This document shows, piece after piece, positions 9,323-19,483 of a stretch of DNA of 64,000 nt; position 1 is the stretch's first letter; every line of letters starts with the position of its first letter. The notes below the pieces were generated by a model that worked only from the letters and a program-made list of their open reading frames with translations, had not been told where the DNA came from and searched no databases. The position numbers were made by a program, and so were the translations under genes. Origin of the DNA: Panulirus ornatus (lineage: Eukaryota; Arthropoda; Malacostraca; Decapoda; Palinuridae); assembly GCF_036320965.1 (NCBI RefSeq), contig NC_092238.1, forward strand, positions 22,523,001-22,587,000, written 5' to 3'.

Positions 9323-9615
9323 AAGTGTGGAAATTCATCCCTGGGGATAGGGGATTAAGAATACTTCCCACGTATTCCCTGCGTGTCGTAGAAGGCGACT
9401 AAAAGGGGAGGGAGCGGGGGGCTGGAAATCCTCCCCTCTCGTTTTTTTTTTTTTTCTTTTTTTCTTTTTTTTCCAAAAGAAGGAACAGAGAATTGGGCCA
9501 GGTGAGGGTATTCCCTCAAAGGCCCAGTCCTCTGTTCTTAATGCTACCTCGCTAACGCGGGAAATGGCGAATAGTTTAAAAAAAAAAAAAGAAAAAAAAA
9601 AAAAGTGTGGAAATT
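9323..9615 (+). mobile_element. SINE-like element with perfect 13-bp target-site duplication
   Basis: The insertion occupies 9336-9602 and is flanked by AAGTGTGGAAATT at 9323-9335 and 9603-9615. Its 5' part contains GAATAC-TTCCCAC-GTATTC, GTCGTAGAAGGCGAC and a G-rich/C-rich pair GGGGAGG...CCTCCCC, all able to form stems. A T-rich stretch (9441-9470) follows, then CCTCAAAGGCCCAG. The 3' part, GCTACCTCGCTAACGCGGGA, strongly resembles the LINE family's 3' tail and ends in poly(A). The 5' part also occurs directly upstream of the LINE endonuclease at 12501-12690. The element therefore looks like a non-autonomous LINE derivative (5' end plus 3' tail) rather than a tRNA-headed SINE; no clear A/B boxes were found. 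Confidence 0.85.
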
Positions 9616-9875
9616 GTTTAAGAAATAGGAGTAAGATTATTAGAAATGTCTTGAAGATATAGTTCTAGTCAAATTGCCTTCTTGGAAAGATATTTATGTT
9701 TAGCTTAATATTTGGAAAGGGATGAAAGAAGGAAGAATAGTTATCTATGTAGCTTCTGAAGTAGTTGAATATGGGTAGCTTCCTGGTGAAGAGAAGCAAG
9801 ATATACAAGATGGGTAGGCTTTGAATATGGGAGTCTGATACCTCATCGAGGCTCAGTACACATAAACTTTTAACT
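9616..9875. other. Unique sequence, nothing recognised
   Basis: About 260 bp of AT-rich sequence with no open frame, array or element similarity that I could see. Confidence 0.5.
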
Positions 9876-9912
9876 TTCTATCTATCCATCTATCTATCTA
9901 TCTCTCTATATC
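9876..9912. repeat. (CTAT)n microsatellite, tail of LINE M
   Basis: CTAT/CTCT tract immediately at the 3' end of the minus-strand LINE M, so read on the element strand it is a (GATA)n-like tail. Short tandem-repeat tails instead of poly(A) are typical of several RTE-type LINEs. Confidence 0.8.
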
Positions 9913-10822
9913 TCTGATGCCTGTTCCCTTGGGAACTCCCATCAAGGGATGGCCACAGCAAGAGTCTCCACTTATCCTTGTCCTTACATGCCTCCCTAGC
10001 ATAAACCATTCTATGCATTCTTCCACTATTTCTCTCTCTCCAGTATTCCTCCACCCTATTTGCCCATGTCATAGGTGGTCTTCCACTCACATCAACCCTT
10101 TCAATTGTACTATCACACACTCTCCTTGTAAACTCCTAGTTTTGTATTCTTTCCACATTCCCAAACTACCTCAGTGTATTATATTTCACCCGTTCTACCA
10201 CTCCAAAATTCACTCCCTTTGCATTCCCTGCCACACTCCCCAATTCACTCCCTTTGCATTCCCTGCCATACCACATCTCTCATACACCCCCCCTCATTTC
10301 TTTCTTCATTCCAACTAGTCATACCACATGCTCTTCTCAAATAGCTCATTTTCACAGCCTGGAATCTTGACCTCTGTGTCTCATTCCATGTCCATGTTTT
10401 GGCTGCATAGGTCAGGGATGGGAGGCCTATGCTGTCCCTTAATCCTCTCTTCACATCCACCTCTGCCCTACATTATTCTATCAAGGGAGCCATTGACCTC
10501 TACCCTGTACTCCTCTCTCCATTTATATCCTTCCATATCACCACACTCACCAAAGACTGGTCCAAGATATTTAAATTCTTTCACTTCTTCCAGTTTTTTC
10601 TACCTATATCCACAGTACAACTTAGTACACTTTCTTCTTTCATTCTATATTGTTTTACAAAATCTGGTTTCACTCTGCTTTCAAACACCATTACTTCACT
10701 TTTACTTGCATTTACCTTCAATCTCCTTCACTTACACTTATCATAAAACACACTTACAACCTTCTGCAAGTCCTCTTCACTCTCAGCAAACAACACAGTA
10801 TCATCCACAGACAGGCTTGCCA

Positions 10823-11083
10823 CTATATCTCACTGCCACAATCCATCTCTGGACACCTTTTCCCTAGTTTTGCTTTCTTCTCTTTAATCACTCCATCCAC
10901 ATATATTAAAAAGGCACATGACATCACAGAGCCCTGCCTCACACCTACATGCATTCCAAAACTTTCACTCAGCTCTCCATCCACTTTTACACACGTATTT
11001 GCTCCTCTATAGAAAGCTTTTACACCATCCGACAATTGTCCCCTATACCATATATCTTTAACACATCCCATAAAGCATTCCAC
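10823..11083 (-). pseudogene. LINE M RT palm fragment (86 aa)
   Basis: Contains KAFYRGANTCVKVDGELSE and VGVRQGSVMSCAFLIYVDGV, corresponding to RT motif B. It is broken before the DD motif. Confidence 0.65.
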
Positions 11084-11597
11084 TCGACTCTGTCATGTGC
11101 TTTCTTCAGATCCATAAAAGCTGCTTACAACTTCTTACCTTTCTCTGAATACTTTACTACAGAAATATGATCCACACATCCCCTACCTTTCCTAAAACTC
11201 CCTTGCTCATCATTTATTCTGCATTCAGTCACTTCCATCACTCTGTCAGTTACTATTCTTTCATACGCTTTTCATTGTATATTTAACAGACTTTTACCCC
11301 TAAAATTTCTACTACATCCTTAGCACATTTTTCTTTGATTAAAAGTAACGATAATAGCTTTTATCCAATCCTCAGGCACAACCTTCTGTTTCCATGCCAA
11401 ATTACATGTGAGATGCATCCATTTTATCACACTTTCTCCTCCATACTTCAGCATTTCAGCAATAATACCATCCACTCCAGGTGCCTTTCCTACCTTCAGC
11501 CTCATTATTGCCCTTCTTGCCTCCCTTTTTGCTGTCTCCCTTCCATCCTCCAATCCCATGCATATAACAACTGCCGCCTCCTCTTCTTCCACATTCA

Positions 11598-12059
11598 TCA
11601 GTTCTTCAAAGTTCTCTTTCCATCTTCCTTTGACTTTCTCTTTTGATTCAGCAACTCCCCTTCCCTACTTCTCACATCAACATTTCCACTCTTATAGCCA
11701 CCTCTTTCCTTTTTCACCTCCTTGCTGTATAGTTTCTTATTATCCCAGAACTTTCCACTTAACCTCCTTCCGAAATCTTCATCTAATCTTTCTTTGCTCT
11801 CCTCTATCAGCTTCTTAACATTCCACTTACATTTTGTGTATTCTTCCCTTCTCCTTTGCTGAACTTCCACTGGTACATTCTTTTTGAGCAATTTACCACG
11901 TGTCTTTTTCATCTCTTCCACAGCATTTCTAATTTCTGTCCACCTTGCATTGCCCTTTTTATTCTTGTGTCTCACCATCATGTATCCAAATACTGATTCT
12001 ACAACCTTTAATAGTATTTCTCTAGACATTTTAAACTCCTCATTCACACATGACTGCAT
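11598..12059 (-). pseudogene. LINE M linker fragment (153 aa open frame)
   Basis: Highly charged segment (EEMKKTRGKLLKKNVP, KLIEESKERLDEDFGRRLSG) between endonuclease and RT of copy M. It is probably helical. No catalytic motif is present. Confidence 0.6.
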
Positions 12060-12170
12060 TTCTTACATTCACTGCAATTCCATTTAATCTTTCAGTTACC
12101 TTCCTTTCATACTCCACCCTGCATTTTTTCTGATTCAACTTCTTGCTTGCCGACACCATTGCTATTTGAC

Positions 12171-12349
12171 TGGGTTTTAAAGAGGAAGATCGTAAGAAAG
12201 TTAAGAAGTAGTGGTTGGTAGTAGTTTGTTGGCATCCACCAACCAAGAAGGGGTATTGTGGGTACTACTTGGCTGGGTACTGGGAGACTTAGTGATGGCT
12301 GCATAGTGAGCCAACACTTCAGTGGTTGTCAAGTTGCATTCGTTTGACC
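12171..12349. other. Unclassified sequence next to scaffold gap
   Basis: Contains a 7-bp inverted pair GGTTGGT...ACCAACC (about 12214-12245) and GGTACTACTTGGCTGGGTA-like words. It may be the 5' end of another element, but I cannot place it. It ends at the N gap. Confidence 0.4.
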
Positions 12350-12449
12350 NNNNNNNNNNNNNNNNNNNNNNNNNNNNNNNNNNNNNNNNNNNNNNNNNNN
12401 NNNNNNNNNNNNNNNNNNNNNNNNNNNNNNNNNNNNNNNNNNNNNNNNN
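12350..12449. other. Scaffold gap (100 N)
   Basis: Exactly 100 N, which usually denotes a gap of unknown size. It is followed immediately by (TA)n. Confidence 0.98.
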
Positions 12450-12500
12450 ATATATAAATATAGAAATATATATATATATATAATATATATAATATATATA
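12450..12500. repeat. (TA)n / AT-rich tract
   Basis: TATATA runs between the gap and the 5' end of LINE copy I, another case of a main-family LINE boundary at a TA tract. Confidence 0.85.
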
Positions 12501-13965
12501 TCCCAGGGACAGGGGAGACAGAATACTTCTTCACGTATGTACCCGAGTGTCGTAGAAGGCGACTAAAAGGGGCGGGAGCGGGGGGGCTAAACCTCCGCTC
12601 CTGTATTTTAACTTTCTAAAAGGGGAAACACAAAGGTCACGCGAGGATGGCTCAACCTCCTCAAAGGCTCAGATTGGGGGTGTCTAAATGTGTGTGGATG
12701 TAACCAAGATGTTAGGAAAGGAACCTGGATTGGTTTGGCTCTGAGTGAAACGAAGCTCAAGGGTTAAAGGGAAGATTGGTTTTGGGTATGACTTGGGATA
12801 AAGTCAGGGTAGTGAGAGGACAAGGAGGAAAGGAAGGAGTAGCACTACACCTGAACACAGGAGTGGTGGGAGTATGTGATAGTGTAAGAAAGAAACTCTA
12901 GATTGATATGGAAAAACTGAAAGTGGATGGAGAGAGATGCCCAGGCCCAGATGCTTATGCAACTGGGCATGAGGAAGAAAGATCATGAGAGGCAAGTGTT
13001 GGAAGCAGCTGAGTGAGTGGTGTTATAGTTTTTGATGCACGAGACCGGGTCATTAGTGATGGTGATTTGAATGCAAAGGTGGGTAATGTGCAGCTGAGAG
13101 TATTAACTGTGACATGGGGTGTTCAGGTTGTAAATGGAAATGGTTGGAAGAGCTTGTGGATTGTGTGCTGAAAAAGGACCGTGATTGGGAGTAACCTGGT
13201 TTAAAAAAGAGATATAACATAAGTATACATGAGTAGGAGTGATGCCAGAGGGGGTTATTGGATTAAGCTGTTAATTGATATGCGCCCGAAAGAGAGAGAC
13301 TTTTGGATGTTAATGTGCTGAGAGGTGCATCTGAGGGATGTCTGATCACTGTCATCGTAGCGGAAGGTGAAGATTTGTAGAGGTTAACAGAAAAGAAGAA
13401 AATGTTGGGGTAAGAGAGTGGTGAGAGTAAGTGACCCATGGAAAGGAGACTTGTGTGAGGAATAACCCTAGGAGCAGACCTGAAGTGCAGAATGCAAAAG
13501 GTGAGAGCAAATGATGAAGAGGAGAGTGGGTAGGAATTGGGATGTATTTAGGGAAGCAGAGATGCTTGCGCAAAAGATGCAAGGGGGCATGAGAAAGGTG
13601 GTAGTGGCAGATAGAATGGTAGTGAATGGGGGATTGAAGAAGTGAGCTTGTTAGTGAAAGAGAAGAGAGGTGTTTGGACGAGTTTTTGAAGGGAAGTAGT
13701 GCAAATGACTTGGAGAATGTTTGAAAGAAAGCAGCAGGAGGTTAAGAGAAAGGTGCAAGAGGTGAAAAAGAGACAATGAAGCTGGGGTGAGAGAGTATCA
13801 TCATATTTTAAGGAAAATGAAAAAGAAGTTTTTTGGAAGGAGGAAAAATAAAGTGCGTAAGACAAGAGAACAATAGGTAACTTCCGTGAAGGGGGATAAT
13901 AGGAGTGATAACAAGTAGTAATGAAGTGAAGAGGGATATGGGAGTGAAAATTTTTGAAAGGTTTG
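12501..13965 (+). mobile_element. RTE-like LINE copy I: 5' region, endonuclease and linker
   Basis: The only copy here that keeps the 5' end of the main family. At 12501-12690 lies the 5' block shared with the SINE-like element, including GTCGTAGAAGGCGACT. From 12690 the endonuclease is readable through many frameshifts: LALSETKLK with the catalytic Glu (about 12735-12762), GDLNAKVGN (13061-13087), and SDH (13341-13349). The linker follows (VRVS near 13425, VKEKRGVWT-like at about 13650-13680, KVQEVKK at about 13750). It breaks off at about 13965 into the 36-bp array. The frame is damaged throughout by small indels, some possibly consensus errors. Confidence 0.85.
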
Positions 13966-16900
13966 TCAAAATCCATACACTGATCTGATCTCAAGATAGT
14001 GACCGGCACATGAGGCCATGTCTGATCTAATATGTGACCTCACATGACCCAAGTCTGATCTTAATATAGTGACCTGCACATGACCCAAATCTGATCTGAA
14101 GATAGTGACCTGCACATGACCCAGGTCTGATCTTAAAGACAGCCCTCACATGAACCCAGGTCTATCTTAAGATTAGTGAAAAAACCTGCAACATGATCCA
14201 GGTCCTGATCCTTAAGATAGTGACCTGCCATGACCCAAGAGTTCTGATCTTAAGATAGTGACCTGCACATGACCCAGGTCCTGACCTCAAGATAAAGACC
14301 TCACATAACCCCAGGTCTGATCTTAAGATAGTGACCTGCCAGACCCAGGTCCTGATCTTAAGATAGTGACCTGCACAAGAGCGGCCCGAGGTCTGATCTC
14401 AGATAGTGACCTGCACATGACCCAGGGCCTGATCTTAAGATAGTGACCTGCACATTGAACCCAAGTCTGGATCTTAAGATAGTGACCTGCACATGACCCA
14501 GGTCTTATCTTAAGATAGGACCTGCACATGACCCATCCGAATTCTCAAGATAGTGACCTGCACATGAACCCAGGTCTGATCTCAAGATAGTGAACCTGTA
14601 ACATGCCAAAGGACTGAACTTAAGATAGTGGACCTGCCCATAACCCAGGTCTGAAATCTCAAGATAGTGACTTACACATGATATAGGGGCTGATCTTAAG
14701 ACAGTGACTTTGCAACCATGAAACAAAGGTCTGATCTTAAGGAAAGTGACCAGCACAAGACCCAGGTCTGAACTCAAGATATGACCTGCACATGACCCAG
14801 GTCTGATCTCAAGATATGACCTGCACATGACCCAGGCCTGATCTTAAGATAGTGACCTGCACATGACCCAGGTTGATCTCAAGAAGTGACCTGACATGAC
14901 CCAGGGCCTGACCTTAAAATAGTGACTCTTGCACATGACCCTGGTCTGATCTCAAGATAGTGACCTGCAAATCACCCAGGTCCTGATCTCAGATAGGACC
15001 CCCCCCCCCCCCCTTTTTTTGGGGCACATGACCCAGGTCTGATCTCAAGATAGTGACTACAACATACAAAGGTCTCATCTCAAGATAGTGACCCGACATG
15101 ACGCAGGTCTGACTCCAAGATAGTGGACCTGCACATGAACCCAGGTCCTGATCTCAAATAGTGACTCAGCACATGACCCAGTCTGATCTCAAGATAGTGA
15201 CCGCACATCACCCAGGTCAGGATCTCAAGATGTGACCTGCACAGACCCAGGACCGATCTCAAGATAGTGACCTCACATGACAAAGGTCTGATTCAAGGGT
15301 AGTGACCGCACATGCCCAGTCTGATTCAAGATATGCCTGCCCTGACCCAGGGCTGATCTCAAGATAGTGCCTGCACATGAACCCCGGTCTGATTCAAGTA
15401 GGATGCAAAGGGCAAAGGTCTGTTCAAGATAGTGAAAGCACATGAACCCCGGGCTGATTTAAGACAGGACCGCCATGACCCAAGTTGATTTAAGATAGGG
15501 CCTGGGACAGACCCGGTTCTCTTAAGGGCGTGCCCGCACAGACCCAGGTTGTCTTAAGAAGTGACCTCACATGATCCCGGGCTAAACTTAAGACATGACT
15601 GCCAAAACCCCGGTCGATCTCAAGATAGACCCCACATGACCAGGTTATCTTAAGATAGTGCCTGCACATGACCCGTCTGATCTTAAGATTGACCTGACAT
15701 GACCCGATCTGATCTTAAAATAGTGATCACATGGGCCCAGGTCTGATCTTAAGATAGTCCCCGCACATGACCGGTCTGATCTTTAAAATGTGACTGCACA
15801 TGACCGGTAAAGATCTTCAGTGTGACCTGCCTGACTCAAGTCTGATCTTAAAATAGGACCTGAATGACCCCGGTTGATCTTAAGATAGTGACCTGCACAG
15901 ACTCAAGTCTGTTTTAAAATTTTTGACCTGCACAGACTCAAGTTGATCTTAAGATGTGTCTGCACATGACAAAGTTTTATCTTAAAATGTGACTGCACTG
16001 ACTCAAATTGATTTAAAATGTGACCGAAAATGACTCAGGCTGTCTTAAGGGAAATGACCTGCCAGCTCAAGTTGACTTAAGTAGTGACCTGCAATGACAA
16101 AGGTTTTGATCTTAAGATGTGACCTGCACTGCTCAAGGCTGATCTTAAGACAGTGACCCCGCACATGATCAAGTCTGTTTAAGTAGTGCCTGCATGACTC
16201 AAGTCTGTCTTAAGATAGTACCTGCACTGACTCAATCTGTCTTAAGACGTGACCTGCACTGACTCAAGTTGATCTTAAGATAGGACCGCACATGACAAAG
16301 GTCTGACTAAGATAGTGACCTGCACATACTCAGTTGATTTAAAGATAGTGACCTGCCATGACTAAAGCTGATCTTAGACAGTGACCTGCCATGATCAAGT
16401 CTGATCTTAAGATAGTGACCTGCAATACTAAAGGGCTGATCTTAAGATAGGCCTCACATGACTCAAGGCTGATCTTAAGTTTGTGACCTTTTCACATGAC
16501 TCGAGTTGATCTTAAGATAGTGACCTGCAATGATAAAGTCGATTTAAGATAGTGCCCTGCACTGACCAATTGATCTTAAGATAGTGACCTGCAATGACCA
16601 AGTTGCTTAAGTAGTGACCTGACATGCCCCAGTCTGATCTTAAGTATGACCTGCACACGCCTAAAGTCTGATTTTAAGATAGTGACCTGCACATGACTAA
16701 GCTGATCTTAAGTAGTGACCGCAATGACTAAAGGGTGATTTAAAGATAGTGACTCGCACATGACTCAAGTCTGATCTTAAGATAGTGACCTCCCACATGA
16801 CTCAAGTCTGATCTTAAGATAGTGACCTGCACATGACTCAAGCTGATCTTAAGATAGTGACCTCAACATGACTCAAGGCTGATCTTAAGATAGTGACCTG

Positions 16901-17340
16901 CACATGACTCAAGGGGCTGATCTTAAGATAGTGACCTCCCACATGACTCAAGTCTGATCTTAAGATAGTGACCTGCACATGACTCAAGTCTGTTTCTTAA
17001 GATAGTGACCTGCACATGACTCAAGGTGATCTTAAGATAGTGACCTGCACATGACTCAAGGCTGATCTTAAGATAGTGACCTCCCACATGACTTCAAGTC
17101 TGATCTTAAGATAGTGACCTGCACATGACTCAAGGTGATACTTAAGATAGTGACCTGCACATGACTCAAGTTGATTTTAAAGAAAAGTGACCTGCACATG
17201 ATTCAAGTTGATCTTAAGATAGTGACCTGCACAGGGATCAAGGCTGATCTTAGATAGTGACCTGCACATGACTCAAGTCTGATTCTTAGACAGTGACCTG
17301 CACAGGGACTCAAGTCTGATCAAAAGATAGTGATCCCTCG
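13966..17340. repeat. 36-bp tandem array, very noisy
   Basis: About 94 copies of a 36-bp unit with core GATCTTAAGATAGTGACCTG followed by CACATGACCCAGGTCT. GATCTTAAGATAG contains the near-palindrome ATCTTAAGAT. Clean units occur near 16740-17330. Between 15000 and 16700 almost every unit has small deletions, including a C-run/T-run/G-run at 15000-15024, unlike any other array in the window. Units with CTCAAG and CTTAAG variants are segregated left and right. Confidence 0.93.
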
Positions 17341-17441
17341 GTACAGGGAAACCAACTCCGGAAAAGACACTATAAATTAATGGGTCCTCCGAAAATGTTT
17401 GTGTTGGTGAGGTTCTCAGGTGTGGACTCTCTTCTCTCTCT

Positions 17442-17493
<52 letters not shown>

Positions 17494-17590
17494 CTCTCTT
17501 CTACTCACGTCTTGACTGTTGAATTTAAACCACAACGCCCGTCTGGCCAGCTGTTATGTCTGTCCTCAGACCAGCACCCACCATGGAACC
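17341..17590. repeat. Unique patch with (CT)n microsatellite
   Basis: Short unique sequence with a CTCTCT tract at about 17428-17500. A 75-aa open frame over it is just the Ser/Leu translation of the microsatellite. Nothing else recognised. Confidence 0.8.
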
Positions 17591-17620
17591 ATATATATAT
17601 ATTTTAATTTTATATATATA

Positions 17621-17658
<38 letters not shown>

Positions 17659-17664
17659 TATATT
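17591..17664. repeat. (TA)n microsatellite
   Basis: TA tract directly preceding the 3' tail motif of minus-strand LINE copy J. Confidence 0.9.
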
Positions 17665-18295
17665 TATTTGCTTTGTCGCTGTCTCTGTCTTTTTTTACCC
17701 TTACGTTACTCACTCGATCAAACCACCTCCCCACACACATTGTCCTAAAAACTTTCTCATTTCCAGCACATCCATCCTCCTGCGCACAACTCTATCCATT
17801 TGCCCACGCCCCGAACCATACAACATTGTTGGAACCACTTTCCTTCAAACATACCCATTTTTGCTTTCCCAGATAATGTTCTCGACTTCCACACATTCTT
17901 CAAGGCTCCCAGGATTTTCGCCCCCCCCCCATCCCATGAACCCTTCGCCTCATGGGTTCCATCCGCTGCCAGATCCATCCCGATATCTAAAAACTTTATT
18001 CCCCCAGTTTTTTCTCCATTCAAACTTACCTCCCAATTGACTTGACCCTCAACCCTACCGTACCTAATTACCTTGCCTCTTATTCACATTTACCCTCTTT
18101 AACTTTCTTCTTTCAACACTTACCAAACCCCAGTCACCCTTCTGCAATTTCTCACATGAATCAGCCACCAGCTTGTATCATCACGAACCAACACGACTCA
18201 CTTCCCAAGCTCTCTCATCCCCAAAACAGACTTCATACTTGCCCCTCTTTCCAAAACTCTTTTCTTCACCTCCCTAACAAACCATCCCTAAACAA

Positions 18296-18300
<5 letters not shown>
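17665..18300 (-). mobile_element. RTE-like LINE copy J, internally deleted
   Basis: Only about 20 bp of the 3' tail (GCTTTGTCGCTGTCT) remain. They join directly to the C-terminal coding region (CCCTTACGTTACTC at about 17697), so about 0.4-0.6 kb of UTR and C-terminus is missing. The rest reaches back to the FMDG region of the RT with many small indels. The 5' end abuts (TA)n at 18300. Confidence 0.85.
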
Positions 18301-18345
<45 letters not shown>

Positions 18346-18370
18346 ATATATATATATATAATATATTTAT
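18301..18370. repeat. (TA)n microsatellite between LINE copies J and K
   Basis: TA tract with an AAAAAA interruption, lying between the 5' end of copy J and the 3' tail of copy K. Confidence 0.9.
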
Positions 18371-19430
18371 CTATTTTTTGCTTTGTCGCTGTCTCCCGCG
18401 TTTGGGGAGGTAGCGCAAGGAAAACAGACGAAAGAAATGGCCCAACCCACCCCATACACAATGTATATACATACACGTCCACACACGCAAATATACATAC
18501 CTATACATCTCAATGTACACATATATATACACACACAGACACATACATATATACCATGCACACAATTCACACTGTCTGCCTTTATTCATTCCCATAGCCA
18601 CCTCGCCACACATGGAATACCATCCCCCTACCCCCTCATGTGTGCGAGGTAGCACTAGGAAAAGACAACAAAGGCCCCATTCGTCACACTCAGTCTCTAG
18701 CTGTCATGCAATAATGCCCGAAACCAAAGCTCCCTTTCCACATCCAGGCCCCACACAACTTTTCATGGTTTACCCCAGACGCTTCACATGCCCTGATTCA
18801 ATCCACTGACAGCACGTCAACCCCGGTATACCACATCGATCCAATTCACTCTATTCCTTGCCCGCCGTTCACCCTTCTGCATGTTCAGGCCCCGATCACA
18901 CAAAATCTTTTTTCACTCCATCTTTCCACCTCCAATTTGGTCTCCCACTTCTCCTCGTTCCCTCCACCTCCGAACATATATCCCCTTGGTCAATCTTTCC
19001 TCACTCATTTCTTCCATGTGCCCAAACCATTTCAAAACACCTCTTCTGCTCTCTCAAACACGCTCTTTATTTCCCCACATCTCTTTACCCTTACATTACT
19101 TACTCGATCAAAACCCCCTCACAACCACTTATTGTCTCAAACATCTCATTTCCAAACACACACCCTCCTCGCACAAAATCGATCCATAGCCTAGCCTCGC
19201 AACCATACAACATTGTTGGAACCACTATTCCTTAAACTACCCATTTTTGTTTTCCGAGATAATGTTTCGATTCCCAACATTTTTTCAAGGCCCCCCGGGA
19301 TTTTCGCCCCCCCCCACCCTATGTTTCACTTCGTCCAGGGTTTCCCATCCGCTCCCCAGATCCACTCCAGATATCTAAAACACTTTACTTCCTCTATTTT
19401 TTTCCCCTCGAACTTATCTCCCAATATTAT
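18371..19430 (-). mobile_element. RTE-like LINE copy K, long 3' UTR plus C-terminus
   Basis: Minus-strand copy with the long-variant UTR (18371-18835), both GAGGTAGCRC motifs and the TGTACACATATATA-type simple-sequence stretch. C-terminal coding sequence follows, back to the NWEVSLNG region at about 19420. Dense homopolymer indels break the frame (C runs at about 19302-19316). The 5' end meets an AT-rich tract. Confidence 0.88.
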
Positions 19431-19483
19431 ATTATATAATTATTATATATATATATTATAATAAAATTAAATAAAATATATAT
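19431..19483. repeat. AT-rich/(TA)n tract
   Basis: TATATTATA-type sequence between the 5' end of copy K and the 3' tail of copy L. Confidence 0.85.

Larger units (their letters stand above)
9913..12170 (-). mobile_element. Second RTE-like LINE family, copy M, degenerate
   Basis: Distinct from the main family. On the minus strand it reads a linker with ARWTEIRNAVEEMKKTRGK (about 11900-11960), KVGKAPGVDGIIAEMLKYGG (about 11450-11505) and VVPEDWIKAIIV (about 11350-11385). RT motif A follows as FMDLKKAHDRVEWNAL (about 11075-11125), motif B as VGVRQGSVMS (about 10920-10950), motif C as VDDTVLFAES (about 10785-10812), and the C-terminal region as EACKDKDKWRLL (about 9960-9995). Several frameshifts and stops separate these blocks. 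The endonuclease is missing at the 5' side. Confidence 0.85.

Noticed and set aside
9323..9615. tRNA-derived SINE
   Set aside because: No convincing A box or B box was found, and the 5' block is shared with the LINE upstream of its endonuclease.
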